DNA of 64,000 nucleotides from Salegentibacter sp. (GTDB lineage Bacteria > Bacteroidota > Bacteroidia > Flavobacteriales > Flavobacteriaceae): the NCBI GenBank assembly GCA_017795085.1, contig CP051246.1:1552514-1616513 (forward strand), written 5' to 3'. Position 1 is the first letter of the stretch. Each line of letters starts with the position of its first letter. Below are positions 52,002-61,327 of the stretch, one piece after another. The position numbers were made by a program, and so were the translations under genes. The notes under the pieces were generated by a model. The model was given only the letters and a program-made list of their open reading frames with translations. It had not been told where the DNA came from and ran no database searches.

Positions 52002-54701
52002 TTGCAAACCATTATACCTAAAATACTTTTTTGCAGTATTTTTATACTGATTTCAGCCTGGGCAAACGGCCAGGAAATTGGTAACGAAGAAGGTATAGAG
52101 ATAGATGCCCGGGAACGCGACACCCTGGTAAGTGTTGGTGATTCCCTTCCTCTGGCAGAAGTGATTAAAGTCCAGGATTCCATTATGGCCGATACCCTGA
52201 AAGAACCCGGGAACCAAATGCTTACCGATGTGGTGACCTATACCGCTACCGATTATATGCGCCTTAGCCAAAAAGAAAATCGCATGTACCTCTATAATGA
52301 GGCCGAAGTCACCTATGAAGATATGACGATGAAGGCCGGGTTAATTGTAATTGATAACAATAAAAATGAAGTGCATGCCTACGGAATTCCCGATTCTACG
52401 GGAGCTTATTCACAAACCCCGGTTTTTACCCAGGGGAACCAAACCGTAGAACCTGATTCTATAAGGTTTAATTTTGACACCGAACGTGCGCTGGTGCATA
52501 ATTCACGAACGAAGCAGGCGCAATTTAATGTAATTGGGGAAACCACCCGTCGCGAAAACGATTCGGTTTATTTTATGAAAAATGTACGATTTACAACTTC
52601 GGAAAATGTAGAGGATCCCGATTATTATTTTTATGCCCGACGTATAAAGTTTGTTCCCGATAAGAAAATTGTTTCCGGCCTCGTAAATATGTACATTGCC
52701 GATGTGCCTACTCCTCTGGGGCTTCCTTTTGGTTATTTTCCAATGACAGAAGAACAAACATCAGGTTTTATACCCCCGTCTTTTGGAGATAGCCGTAGAG
52801 GTTATTTTCTTCAAAATGGGGGATATTATTTTGCGATGAGTGATTACGCAGATCTTATGGTCTTGGGGGATTATTACACCAATGGTAGCTTTGGTGCCCG
52901 TGTAGAATCTAATTACGCTAAACGCTATAAATTTCGTGGAAATTTTAGGCTGCGTTATGAAAACCTGTATGAAAGTGAACGTGGATTCCCAGATTTTTCT
53001 CAACAAACTGTTTACAATATTCAGTGGAGTCACAGTCAGGATGCCAAAGCAAACCCTAATTCCAGATTTTCAGCATCGGTGAACTTGGGAAGTTCAAATT
53101 ATTACCAACAATCGGTGAATCAATCTAATACAGGTAATTTTTTAAACAATACCTTAAACTCTTCTGTTTCTTATAGCAAGACTTTTCCCGGAGAGCCGCA
53201 AGTTAACCTAAGCCTGGCAGCAAGGCATAGCCAAAACACAAGAACACAGCAAATTAACATGAGTCTGCCCACCTTAAATGCGAGTATGTCCCGGGTTTAT
53301 CCTTTTGCGCCAAAAACCGGGGCAAAAAAAGGAGCTATTCAAAATATTAACTTTCAGTATAATTTAAGAGGCGAAAACCGTATAAATACTACCGATTCTT
53401 TATTCTTTAAACCAGAAATGTTTCGCGATGCCGAAATGGGACTTCGCCATCAAATACCACTAACCACAAACTTTAAAATATTTAAATATTTTAGTACAAG
53501 TGTAAGTGCCAATTATGAAGAAAGCTGGGTTTTTAAAACCTTTGATCGCTCCTGGGACGAACGTGCAAATCAAGAAGTCGTAGATACCATTAATGGTTTT
53601 GATTCGTATAGGACTTATAATTTTAGTACGAGTTTAGGAACTACCGTGTATGGATTAAAAAATTTTGGAAAAGACAAAAAAATTCAGGCAATACGGCACG
53701 TAATGCGGCCGAGTATTAGTTATAACATCAACCCTGCTTTTGATCAATATTACGATACCTATGAGCGGATAAATCCTGCCAATCCTTTAGAAACCAATAT
53801 GGTTGATTACTCCCGTTTTCAGGGAAGTTTATATGGCGCACCGGGCAGGAATTTCTCCAGTTCCATTGGGTTTAGCCTTAGTAATACTCTTGAGGCTAAA
53901 GTACGCGATAAAGATTCTACCGCAACAGAACCCAAAAAAATAAAATTACTTAATAATTTTAGTTTAAGTACCTCATATAATGTGGCCGGGGATTCTTTAA
54001 AGCTCTCCCCCATTGCCATTCGGGGAAGTATCCCTATTATTCAGAATAAACTGGATATTAATGTGGCAGGAAATATGGATATTTACGCTCTTGATAATAA
54101 TAACCGGCGTATAGACCGACTGAATATTGAAAACGGTGGTAGTCTTTTTCGGTTTACCAATGCCAATGTGAGTTTTGGCTATTCCTTTTCCAGTAAAGAT
54201 TTTGAAAGTGGTGGCGCAGAAAATGAAGAAGAGGAAGATAGTGAAACCTACCGTAACGGGGGACGTCGGGATAATTTATTGGGAGAAGGTACAGATTTAG
54301 ATGGTAGGTTTTATGATGAGGATGAAGATGAAGATCAGGATGATCGGGACGATGAATGGTATAATTATAAAATACCCTGGGATTTACGTTTGTCGTATAC
54401 CATGACCTACAATAATCAACAACGACAAAACGAAATTACCTCCCACTCTATTATGTTTTCTGGCGATGTAGAATTATCTCCAAAATGGAAAGTTGGAGGT
54501 TCATCAGGCTTTGACATTAAAGAACAAGGCTTTACCTATACTCAATTAAGATTTCAACGCGATTTAGACAGTTGGCGAATGACTTTTAACTGGGTGCCTT
54601 TTGATGTAAGAGCTTCCTGGTACTTTTTTATCGGGATAAAATCTTCTATTTTAAGCGATATTAAATACGATAAACGCCGTGAACCAGATAGACAGTTGTA
54701 A
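52002..54701 (+). CDS. lptD: LPS assembly outer-membrane protein LptD
   Basis: The 899-residue protein, which I start at TTG 52002, has a signal peptide (TIIPKILFCSIFILISAWANG). The OstA-like periplasmic jelly-roll follows (about 70-230: YMRLSQKENRMYLYNEAEV, MADTLKEPGNQM before it). The barrel core is from about 240 (GYFPMTEEQTSGFIPPSFGDS, the LptD plug-lip motif). Near residues 735-790 an unusually acidic stretch (EEEEDSETY, then DEDEDEDQDDRDDEW) interrupts two barrel strands. With LptE it inserts lipopolysaccharide in the outer leaflet. The ridA gene follows after 39 bases. Confidence 0.93.
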   Translation: MQTIIPKILFCSIFILISAWANGQEIGNEEGIEIDARERDTLVSVGDSLPLAEVIKVQDSIMADTLKEPGNQMLTDVVTYTATDYMRLSQKENRMYLYNEAEVTYEDMTMKAGLIVIDNNKNEVHAYGIPDSTGAYSQTPVFTQGNQTVEPDSIRFNFDTERALVHNSRTKQAQFNVIGETTRRENDSVYFMKNVRFTTSENVEDPDYYFYARRIKFVPDKKIVSGLVNMYIADVPTPLGLPFGYFPMTEEQTSGFIPPSFGDSRRGYFLQNGGYYFAMSDYADLMVLGDYYTNGSFGARVESNYAKRYKFRGNFRLRYENLYESERGFPDFSQQTVYNIQWSHSQDAKANPNSRFSASVNLGSSNYYQQSVNQSNTGNFLNNTLNSSVSYSKTFPGEPQVNLSLAARHSQNTRTQQINMSLPTLNASMSRVYPFAPKTGAKKGAIQNINFQYNLRGENRINTTDSLFFKPEMFRDAEMGLRHQIPLTTNFKIFKYFSTSVSANYEESWVFKTFDRSWDERANQEVVDTINGFDSYRTYNFSTSLGTTVYGLKNFGKDKKIQAIRHVMRPSISYNINPAFDQYYDTYERINPANPLETNMVDYSRFQGSLYGAPGRNFSSSIGFSLSNTLEAKVRDKDSTATEPKKIKLLNNFSLSTSYNVAGDSLKLSPIAIRGSIPIIQNKLDINVAGNMDIYALDNNNRRIDRLNIENGGSLFRFTNANVSFGYSFSSKDFESGGAENEEEEDSETYRNGGRRDNLLGEGTDLDGRFYDEDEDEDQDDRDDEWYNYKIPWDLRLSYTMTYNNQQRQNEITSHSIMFSGDVELSPKWKVGGSSGFDIKEQGFTYTQLRFQRDLDSWRMTFNWVPFDVRASWYFFIGIKSSILSDIKYDKRREPDRQL

Positions 54702-54740
54702 GAATCAAGAGAAAAGAATCAAGAATAAAGAATAGAGAAA

Positions 54741-55124
54741 ATGAAAAAAATTATTAAAACCAAAAATGCACCAGCTCCTATAGGGCCATACAATCAAGCT
54801 ATTTTTACCGGGAATATGTTGTTTATTTCGGGACAAATTGCATTAAATCCGGAAACCGGAGAACTGGAGACCGGAAACCTGAAAAAAGAAACTACCAGGG
54901 TTATGGAAAGTTTAAAGGCTATCTTAACTGAAGCCGGGCTTAATTTTGAACACGTGATAAAAACCTCAATTTTTATTAGCGATATGAATAATTTTGCTGA
55001 AATTAATGAGGTTTACGGAAGTTATTTTCAACCCGAAACCGCCCCGGCCCGAGAAACCGTGGAAGTAGCTAACTTACCTAAGTTTGTTAATGTGGAAATT
55101 AGCGCAATAGCGGTAAAAGACTAA
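54741..55124 (+). CDS. ridA: RidA/YjgF enamine-imine deaminase
   Basis: The 127-residue protein shows family motifs IKTKNAPAPIGPYNQAI, MLFISGQIALNPETGEL, the catalytic Arg in PARETVEVANLPK and the terminal VEISAIAV. It hydrolyses reactive 2-aminoacrylate-type enamines to keto acids and ammonia, protecting PLP enzymes. Short AAGAATCAAGA-type repeats lie between the lptD stop and its start. A terminator follows at 55163. Confidence 0.95.
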   Translation: MKKIIKTKNAPAPIGPYNQAIFTGNMLFISGQIALNPETGELETGNLKKETTRVMESLKAILTEAGLNFEHVIKTSIFISDMNNFAEINEVYGSYFQPETAPARETVEVANLPKFVNVEISAIAVKD

Positions 55125-55162
55125 AAGTCTTTGCCTCCTTCAGGATGGGCTAACTCAACAAT

Positions 55163-55206
55163 AAAAACCTCGTAATCTATGTTTAGCCTGCGAGGTTTTT
55201 ATTTTT
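55163..55206 (+). terminator. Intrinsic terminator after ridA
   Basis: AAAAACCTCG (55163-55172) pairs with CGAGGTTTTT (55191-55200) across an 18-base loop. Further T residues follow. It probably ends the lptD-ridA transcript. Confidence 0.75.
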
Positions 55207-55317
55207 TTCCGAGAGTATTATTTTGTCAAGCTTTATAGTAGATAATTGGCGTATATAACCTCTTATAAATCGATAGCCGTTATTAGAGCAACTTTTTCTG
55301 ATTAGGACAAGAACCTA

Positions 55318-55683
55318 TTAAATTCCCTGAATCAAAAGTTTGGCAGTGGCAGGGTTTGTTGCCAGGGGAATGTTATGCACATCGCAAATACGCATGAGCA
55401 TAAAAATATCGGGTTCGTGCGGATGCTTGTCCATAGGGTCTCGAAAGAAAATCACCATATGTACCAGGCCTTCCGCAACCTTTGCCGCAATTTGGGCATC
55501 GCCTCCCACCGGCCCTGAAAGTAGTTTTTCTACATTAAATCCGGCAATTTCAGTTTTTGCCCCGGTAGTCCCCGTGGCAATTAACTGAATATCTTTTGAT
55601 TGTAGAGCGTCACGGTTTTCATTTAAAAATTGAACCATTTCCGCTTTCTTTCCATCGTGAGCTATAATAGCAATAGTTTTCAT
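55318..55683 (-). CDS. mgsA: Methylglyoxal synthase
   Basis: The 121-residue protein has the whole catalytic set: His9-Asp10 in IAHDGKK, the phosphate loop GTTGAKT, Asp62 in GPVGGDAQIA, Asp82 in FFRDPMDKHPHEPD, with His89 and Asp92. It turns dihydroxyacetone phosphate into methylglyoxal and phosphate when phosphate is short or carbon is in excess, bypassing lower glycolysis. It lies 88 bases behind pfkA in the same direction, a coherent glycolytic pair. Confidence 0.96.
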   Translation of the reverse strand: MKTIAIIAHDGKKAEMVQFLNENRDALQSKDIQLIATGTTGAKTEIAGFNVEKLLSGPVGGDAQIAAKVAEGLVHMVIFFRDPMDKHPHEPDIFMLMRICDVHNIPLATNPATAKLLIQGI

Positions 55684-55771
55684 CTATATAAAAATTTTAT
55701 AAACATTTGATCCGATACTTCTTCGGGAGGCCTAACCTTCCCCGTATTCATTTCGGAGATCTGGTTTTTTA

Positions 55772-56758
55772 TTAAGTAGATAATATATCAGAAATTCTTA
55801 ATAATTCTTTATTAATTACAGGCTTATCTTCTAAGGCACTGGCTAAATCGCAACTTTCTATACGGTTGTTTTCCATCCCTACCATAAGGTTTTTCTTTCC
55901 ATCTAAGGCTAGTTCAACGGCTTTTACACATAAGCGACTGGCCAAAACCCGATCGAAACAAGTTGGGCTTCCTCCACGTTGAATATGACCAAGTACCGTA
56001 ACTTTTGCATCATAATACGGGAGGTTCTCTTTTACATATTCGGCAAGTTCAAATACATTTTTCCCAATTTTATCCCCTTCAGAAACAACAACAATACTTG
56101 AGGTTTTTCCCGATCTTCGACTGCGTTCCAAAGAATTCAATAAACGGTCTAAGCCCAGGTTTTCTTCAGGAATCAGTATTTCTTCAGCCCCGGCACCTAT
56201 TCCACTGTTTAAGGCTATAAATCCGGCATCCCGGCCCATTACTTCAACAAAAAACAAGCGATTATGCGAGCTAGCCGTATCGCGAATTTTATCAATGGCA
56301 TTCACAACAGTATTTAGTGCAGTATCATAACCAATGGTGTATTGTGTTCCGTAAATATCGTTATCTATCGTTCCCGGCACACCAATTACAGGAATATTAT
56401 GCTCGTTACTTAAAACCAAACCACCTCTAAAGGTTCCATCCCCACCAATTAAAATCATAATATCAATTTCGTGCTTTTTAAGCACCTTTGCGGCTTTTTC
56501 ACGACCTTCTTTGCTAAGGAATTCTTTGGAACGTGCCGATTGCAAAATGGTACCACCCCGATTAATAATATTCCTTACACTTCTTGCATTGAGCTCACAG
56601 CATTTGTCATCAATCATTCCCTGAAAACCCTGGTAAAATCCGATACATTCGGTATGATAATAAGCACAGGCCCGGGTAATAGCCCTTATAGCAGCATTCA
56701 TCCCGGGAGAATCCCCACCGGAAGTCATAACACCTATACGTTTAATTTTTTTAGACAT
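55772..56758 (-). CDS. pfkA: ATP-dependent 6-phosphofructokinase
   Basis: The 328-residue protein has GGDSPGMNAAIRA at 14-26, GGDGTFRGG at 105-113 (GGDG rather than GGDD, which points to ATP and not pyrophosphate) and the catalytic PGTIDNDI (Asp132). The effector/substrate region is EVMGRDAGFIAL, and LGHIQRGGSPTCFDR is also present. It phosphorylates fructose-6-phosphate, the committed step of glycolysis. mgsA follows. Confidence 0.96.
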   Translation of the reverse strand: MSKKIKRIGVMTSGGDSPGMNAAIRAITRACAYYHTECIGFYQGFQGMIDDKCCELNARSVRNIINRGGTILQSARSKEFLSKEGREKAAKVLKKHEIDIMILIGGDGTFRGGLVLSNEHNIPVIGVPGTIDNDIYGTQYTIGYDTALNTVVNAIDKIRDTASSHNRLFFVEVMGRDAGFIALNSGIGAGAEEILIPEENLGLDRLLNSLERSRRSGKTSSIVVVSEGDKIGKNVFELAEYVKENLPYYDAKVTVLGHIQRGGSPTCFDRVLASRLCVKAVELALDGKKNLMVGMENNRIESCDLASALEDKPVINKELLRISDILST

Positions 56759-56819
56759 ACTTGATTAGTTTTCTGATATAAATCTACAAACTCCTTAGAA
56801 ATAAGCCCACATCTTATGA

Positions 56820-59800
56820 TTAGTTTTCAGTCTCCTCAGGGAAACTAATATAATCTGGTGCGATTGACTTAGCTGAATTTTTCATCTCTGCTTCTGCTTC
56901 CTGTTCTTCTTTTTGTCTAATAGCTTCAGCATTTACTATTTTTTGAATAAATTCTTTAAACGTATCAAAATCTACCGAATAGGAAAGTCCTACTCCCTGG
57001 GTAAACCCTATTTCTTCACCTATAAATTGGATATTATTCTCCCGGTTAAAAACATTGGCTCGTAATGATCCGTCTTCATTTAATAAAAAACTGATTTCCA
57101 AATCGCCCACAATAACCGATTCGGTTACTCCGCCAATAGGCACACCTACTTCCCCGTCTATCAATACCCGATCACTAATTTGTGTAGAAAGCGTAAGTCC
57201 GAACCGATCTACGGTTTGTTGATCGGGTGTGCGATCTCCCTGAACATAGTTTACTCCTACCTGGAATTGCCCATCTTCATCAGCAAAAATATCATTGATA
57301 ATACTGGAGGCTCGTTCTGCCAGGGTTCCGGTAATAGCGGTTTCCCGTAAACCAAATTCACTATAAAACGATCCCTGGGTTACTAAAAACAAGGCCTGTA
57401 ACTCCCGGGAGGCCCTATCGTCCATACGATATTCCAATTCTGATCGCACTACTGAACTGGCATTAGGAAAATCAATTTCAAAACTAATTTCCGGTTGGGA
57501 AACTTCCCCTTGTAAATCGATAATTACTTCTACCGGAATTTTACGGTTAACACTTGGATTTTCTAGTAATACGGCAGGATTTGCATTTAATTCATATATA
57601 GCGCTTACATCTAATTGTGCTCGTGTAGGGTTTCCGTCCCAATTGATACTTCCTCCCGATTCTACCCGAAAAACCTTTTGTACCAATCCGGCATATTTAA
57701 AGTTATACACGCCTTCATATACTACAAAATCACCCCACATATTAAATTTACCATTGGTATTTATTTCCAGTAAAAGGTTACCTGCTCCACGCCCACGCAG
57801 TGTGCTGCCACTGGTTTGGTCTACCACCACTTCTACTTCAGCATCATCGGTAACATCAAGGTCAAAAAGTAATTCTATACCACTAACCTCAGGTTCTTCT
57901 ATTTCTTCCCCGGCAAGGAGGGCAGCTTTCTCTTCCGGACTTATAAAATGAATATAAGAGTTATCCCCTGCCGATTCCGTATCACTTAAAGGGATTTTAA
58001 ACACCGTTCCTTTTTCGGTTGTTGCTGTTACTTCAATACTTAACTGGTTGGTAGGTCCGTTGATATTAGCATCACCACTAATAAAAGCAGTGCCATAATA
58101 CAAAGATTCTTCCTGCGCTTCGGTATCAAGTACCAATAAACGATCGGTATCAATATTAAGATCCAGGGTCCAGTCTATAAAATTACGGTGGCTTATAGTT
58201 CCGTTTAAAATTCCGCGGGTTTTGTATTTGGTATCTACAATTCCTATATCATCAAAAATAAATTGTTGTTCACTAAGGTCTACTTTGGCATCATCTTCAA
58301 AATCCAAATCAACATTCAGGTATGGAATAAGTAAGCCGGCCTCTTCCAAATTTATAATTCCTGAAAATTCAGGATTTTTATAATTTCCGCTTATTCGGGC
58401 TTCACCGGAAGCGAGTCCGCGTACATTGGTAAATGCTTCTCCTCCAAGCGGACTAAAAGCAGAAAGTTTTAAGCGGTTTAAATCTACATTTAAATCTATG
58501 CTGGGTTGTTCACCACTGACATTAATTCCCCCGACAGCATTTAAAGATTCATAGCGTTTTTCTTGTAAGGTAGCGTTTATAGCATAATTTGTTAAATCTT
58601 CATTGCCCGCTACATCAATTTCCAAATTCCCCATCAAATCACCATTAACTTTCAGGGAATCTATTTTCATTGAGGTATTTGGATAATAGGCACCGTTTTC
58701 CTGTAACAAATCCAGTTTCCCATTTAGTAAACCGCCTAACTCCAGGCTATCGATATGTGGAGTGATTTTACCAACATCCACATTATCAAATTCCATACTG
58801 AAATTCTTATAGGTAGAATCCCGCATAATACCGCTAAGTCGAATTTCTTCATCTTTATGATTCATTATTATAGAATCGATGCTGATATTTCTAAAATTGT
58901 TATCAAAAACGATTTTATTGCTCTTGTTACGTTCTTCATTAAGAAACCAGATATTATTCCTAAACTGAATATCAGAACGTTGAAAACCTATAACCGACTG
59001 ATTATCTTCATTTATAGTGTGAAATAAATTCAAGTTAAAAACATCATCGTTCTTTTTTCCACCACGAAATTCAGAGCGAATATACAGGGTATCCCGCTGG
59101 GTTACATTAATAAAACTGAATTCAGAAAATTTATAGAAATCTGTAGCTACGCTATCGGCATCAAAATAAGTATTGTAAATAGGGTTGGTATTGTCTACCC
59201 GTAATTCCAAGTTTTCAATATAATTACCAAAAGCATCAATTTGTGGCGAGTGGAAATTCAATTTAAATTCAGATTCGTCAGACTCTACCCTTCCTCTAAT
59301 TTCAGTATCTGGTGCAAGAGTAATCTCAGAATGAAAAACCTCTACAATTTTATTATAAATTTCAAAATCGAATTCCATATACTGGTTGTCGGTAATGGTT
59401 TCCGGTTCATAATTCGTATATATACTACCCAGAGAATTCTGAAAAAGCGCAGCAATTTCTGATAATTTAAAAATACCTGTAACTTCCCCATTAATTACAT
59501 CGGGTGAATTGATTTGGATGCTACGAACTTCTCCCTCAAAGCTTGAAACTATACTAAAATCATCAAAATAATAAAAATCATTCTGATTTTGATAAGAGGT
59601 ATTCAACAACATAATCTCTCCCGCAGCATCATCAATACTGGTTCCCCGCATATTCATAATTACATCGCCTTTAAAGATGGAAACACTATCTTTACTTATC
59701 AAATTTATGGCATTTAAATCGGCATATCCCACAGCAGCTTCAAAGTCATAAATGTTGGTCTCTTGAGAAAGATCGGCCAGTCCGTTAAATTCCATCTTTA

Positions 59801-61223
59801 AATTGGGGTCATTGGCAACTAAATAGCCATTAAAAACAGGTTGTCTTAAATTCCCGATTACCCGTATATTTGAATAACTATAGCCTTTATATTCAATTTT
59901 ACTAACGTTGCCTTCCAGTCGGGTACTTAAGTTTTCCTGATCAAAACCACTCCCGTCAATTTCAATATCAAAACTGGTTTTCCCTATAGTTTCATTTTCA
60001 AGTAAACGCCCCACATTAAAATCTCTAACTGTTAAATTTCCCTGATACGAACTTGCGCTTACACTGGTAATATTATCAATACTCACATCAATATCTGCTG
60101 AACCTAACTGACTTGTAGCAGCAAGCCTGGCCTCTAAAGAATTTTTGGTTAAAACCGAAGTTCCGTTAAGCTTTATGTTTCCAAAATCTCTTAATTTCTC
60201 TGGCAACTTTCCTTTTAAATCCCCAGGAAGTAAATTTATCAAATCATAATAATTTGAAGTAAATTCACTGAAATCACCTGTTATTTTAAGATTTTCACCG
60301 GCATCAGAAAAAACACCCTCTATTTGAAAATTTCCATCAATCCTACTTCTATCAAGTCCACGAAGCTTAAAATTATCCAGGACAAAATTGTTTAAAGTTC
60401 CTTGCAAATTAGTATTGAACAAGACTACCTGTCGGTCTCCAAAACCATCATGAAAAGGCTGCAAATCGGTGCTTGACAAAGAACTTTCTTCAAAATTAGC
60501 GGTAATTTCTACTGTATTTTCAAAATCTGAAAAACCGGTTTCTGTATTCAGAAAAATCTTGCCATTTAAAGAAGATTGCGGTGTTTGAAGACTTAAATTA
60601 TCCAAGCTCATAGCTTCAGGCGCATACTTAAAATGAGTACTGAGATTATTGATTTTTATCCCGCGTTTTTCATAACCGCTAAGCGAATTTATTGTTGTAC
60701 TTATTTGATCCCCGTTAATCTTAAAATCACTGGTGTATAATGCAACACTATCTAAATATACCGCGTGTTGATAGTCAAGGCTTTCATCGGTATAACTGTA
60801 ATGCCCATTTTCTACCTGAATGCTACTAACATCCATTGTAAATCCTGATGATTCCTCCGAGGGGTTCTTCCTTAACTTATCTAAAAACAGGCTAAAATTA
60901 TCTTTTTCTTCTCCCGCATATTTCTTCATCTTAAATTCCAGGCCATCCAAATAGGTTTTGCCCAAATCTGGATTTCCGCCTACTATAGCGGGAAGACTAA
61001 GAATAGAAGATCGCAATTCATCAGCAATAAAAAGGGTATCGCCATGGTGGTCTTCAGCGAAAATTCCCTCTAATTTAACTTTTCCCAGATAAGAAACCCC
61101 CACTTTGTCTATAGAAAGCTTTATATTGTTTTTCTCATTCAAAGACATGGTAACTTTTCCGGCAACAAAGGTTTGCACCGCCGGAATTGAAAAAATTATT
61201 AGAAGAAGAATAAAAAACAACAC
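56820..61223 (-). CDS. tamB: Translocation and assembly module protein TamB (AsmA-like)
   Basis: The protein is about 1467 residues from GTG 61223: one N-terminal membrane anchor (FFILLLIIFSIPAVQTF), then repeated beta-helical segments over more than 1,000 residues. The C-terminal DUF490 domain is from about 1080 (LDVSAIYELNANPAVLL, EPEISFEIDFPNA-like QPEISFEIDFPNA). It forms a bridge between the membranes for phospholipid transport or outer-membrane protein assembly. The frame stays open upstream to 61268 with a membrane-anchor-like KKFWKILIRTLVAL but contains no ATG, GTG or TTG. It is divergent from tsaD. Confidence 0.92.
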   Translation of the reverse strand: MLFFILLLIIFSIPAVQTFVAGKVTMSLNEKNNIKLSIDKVGVSYLGKVKLEGIFAEDHHGDTLFIADELRSSILSLPAIVGGNPDLGKTYLDGLEFKMKKYAGEEKDNFSLFLDKLRKNPSEESSGFTMDVSSIQVENGHYSYTDESLDYQHAVYLDSVALYTSDFKINGDQISTTINSLSGYEKRGIKINNLSTHFKYAPEAMSLDNLSLQTPQSSLNGKIFLNTETGFSDFENTVEITANFEESSLSSTDLQPFHDGFGDRQVVLFNTNLQGTLNNFVLDNFKLRGLDRSRIDGNFQIEGVFSDAGENLKITGDFSEFTSNYYDLINLLPGDLKGKLPEKLRDFGNIKLNGTSVLTKNSLEARLAATSQLGSADIDVSIDNITSVSASSYQGNLTVRDFNVGRLLENETIGKTSFDIEIDGSGFDQENLSTRLEGNVSKIEYKGYSYSNIRVIGNLRQPVFNGYLVANDPNLKMEFNGLADLSQETNIYDFEAAVGYADLNAINLISKDSVSIFKGDVIMNMRGTSIDDAAGEIMLLNTSYQNQNDFYYFDDFSIVSSFEGEVRSIQINSPDVINGEVTGIFKLSEIAALFQNSLGSIYTNYEPETITDNQYMEFDFEIYNKIVEVFHSEITLAPDTEIRGRVESDESEFKLNFHSPQIDAFGNYIENLELRVDNTNPIYNTYFDADSVATDFYKFSEFSFINVTQRDTLYIRSEFRGGKKNDDVFNLNLFHTINEDNQSVIGFQRSDIQFRNNIWFLNEERNKSNKIVFDNNFRNISIDSIIMNHKDEEIRLSGIMRDSTYKNFSMEFDNVDVGKITPHIDSLELGGLLNGKLDLLQENGAYYPNTSMKIDSLKVNGDLMGNLEIDVAGNEDLTNYAINATLQEKRYESLNAVGGINVSGEQPSIDLNVDLNRLKLSAFSPLGGEAFTNVRGLASGEARISGNYKNPEFSGIINLEEAGLLIPYLNVDLDFEDDAKVDLSEQQFIFDDIGIVDTKYKTRGILNGTISHRNFIDWTLDLNIDTDRLLVLDTEAQEESLYYGTAFISGDANINGPTNQLSIEVTATTEKGTVFKIPLSDTESAGDNSYIHFISPEEKAALLAGEEIEEPEVSGIELLFDLDVTDDAEVEVVVDQTSGSTLRGRGAGNLLLEINTNGKFNMWGDFVVYEGVYNFKYAGLVQKVFRVESGGSINWDGNPTRAQLDVSAIYELNANPAVLLENPSVNRKIPVEVIIDLQGEVSQPEISFEIDFPNASSVVRSELEYRMDDRASRELQALFLVTQGSFYSEFGLRETAITGTLAERASSIINDIFADEDGQFQVGVNYVQGDRTPDQQTVDRFGLTLSTQISDRVLIDGEVGVPIGGVTESVIVGDLEISFLLNEDGSLRANVFNRENNIQFIGEEIGFTQGVGLSYSVDFDTFKEFIQKIVNAEAIRQKEEQEAEAEMKNSAKSIAPDYISFPEETEN

Positions 61224-61262
61224 CAGGGCTACCAGTGTTCTGATTAATATTTTCCAGAATTT

Positions 61263-61290
61263 TTTGATACGTGATTATGTTTTAACTTTG
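61263..61290 (+). promoter_or_regulatory. Putative promoter of tsaD
   Basis: TTTG at 61263, then 16 bases, then TAACTTTG at 61283-61290, an exact match of the -7 consensus. The ATG follows after 37 bases. Confidence 0.5.
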
Positions 61291-61327
61291 CAACAATATT
61301 AACAATTTCTATGCCCCTTCATTCCTA

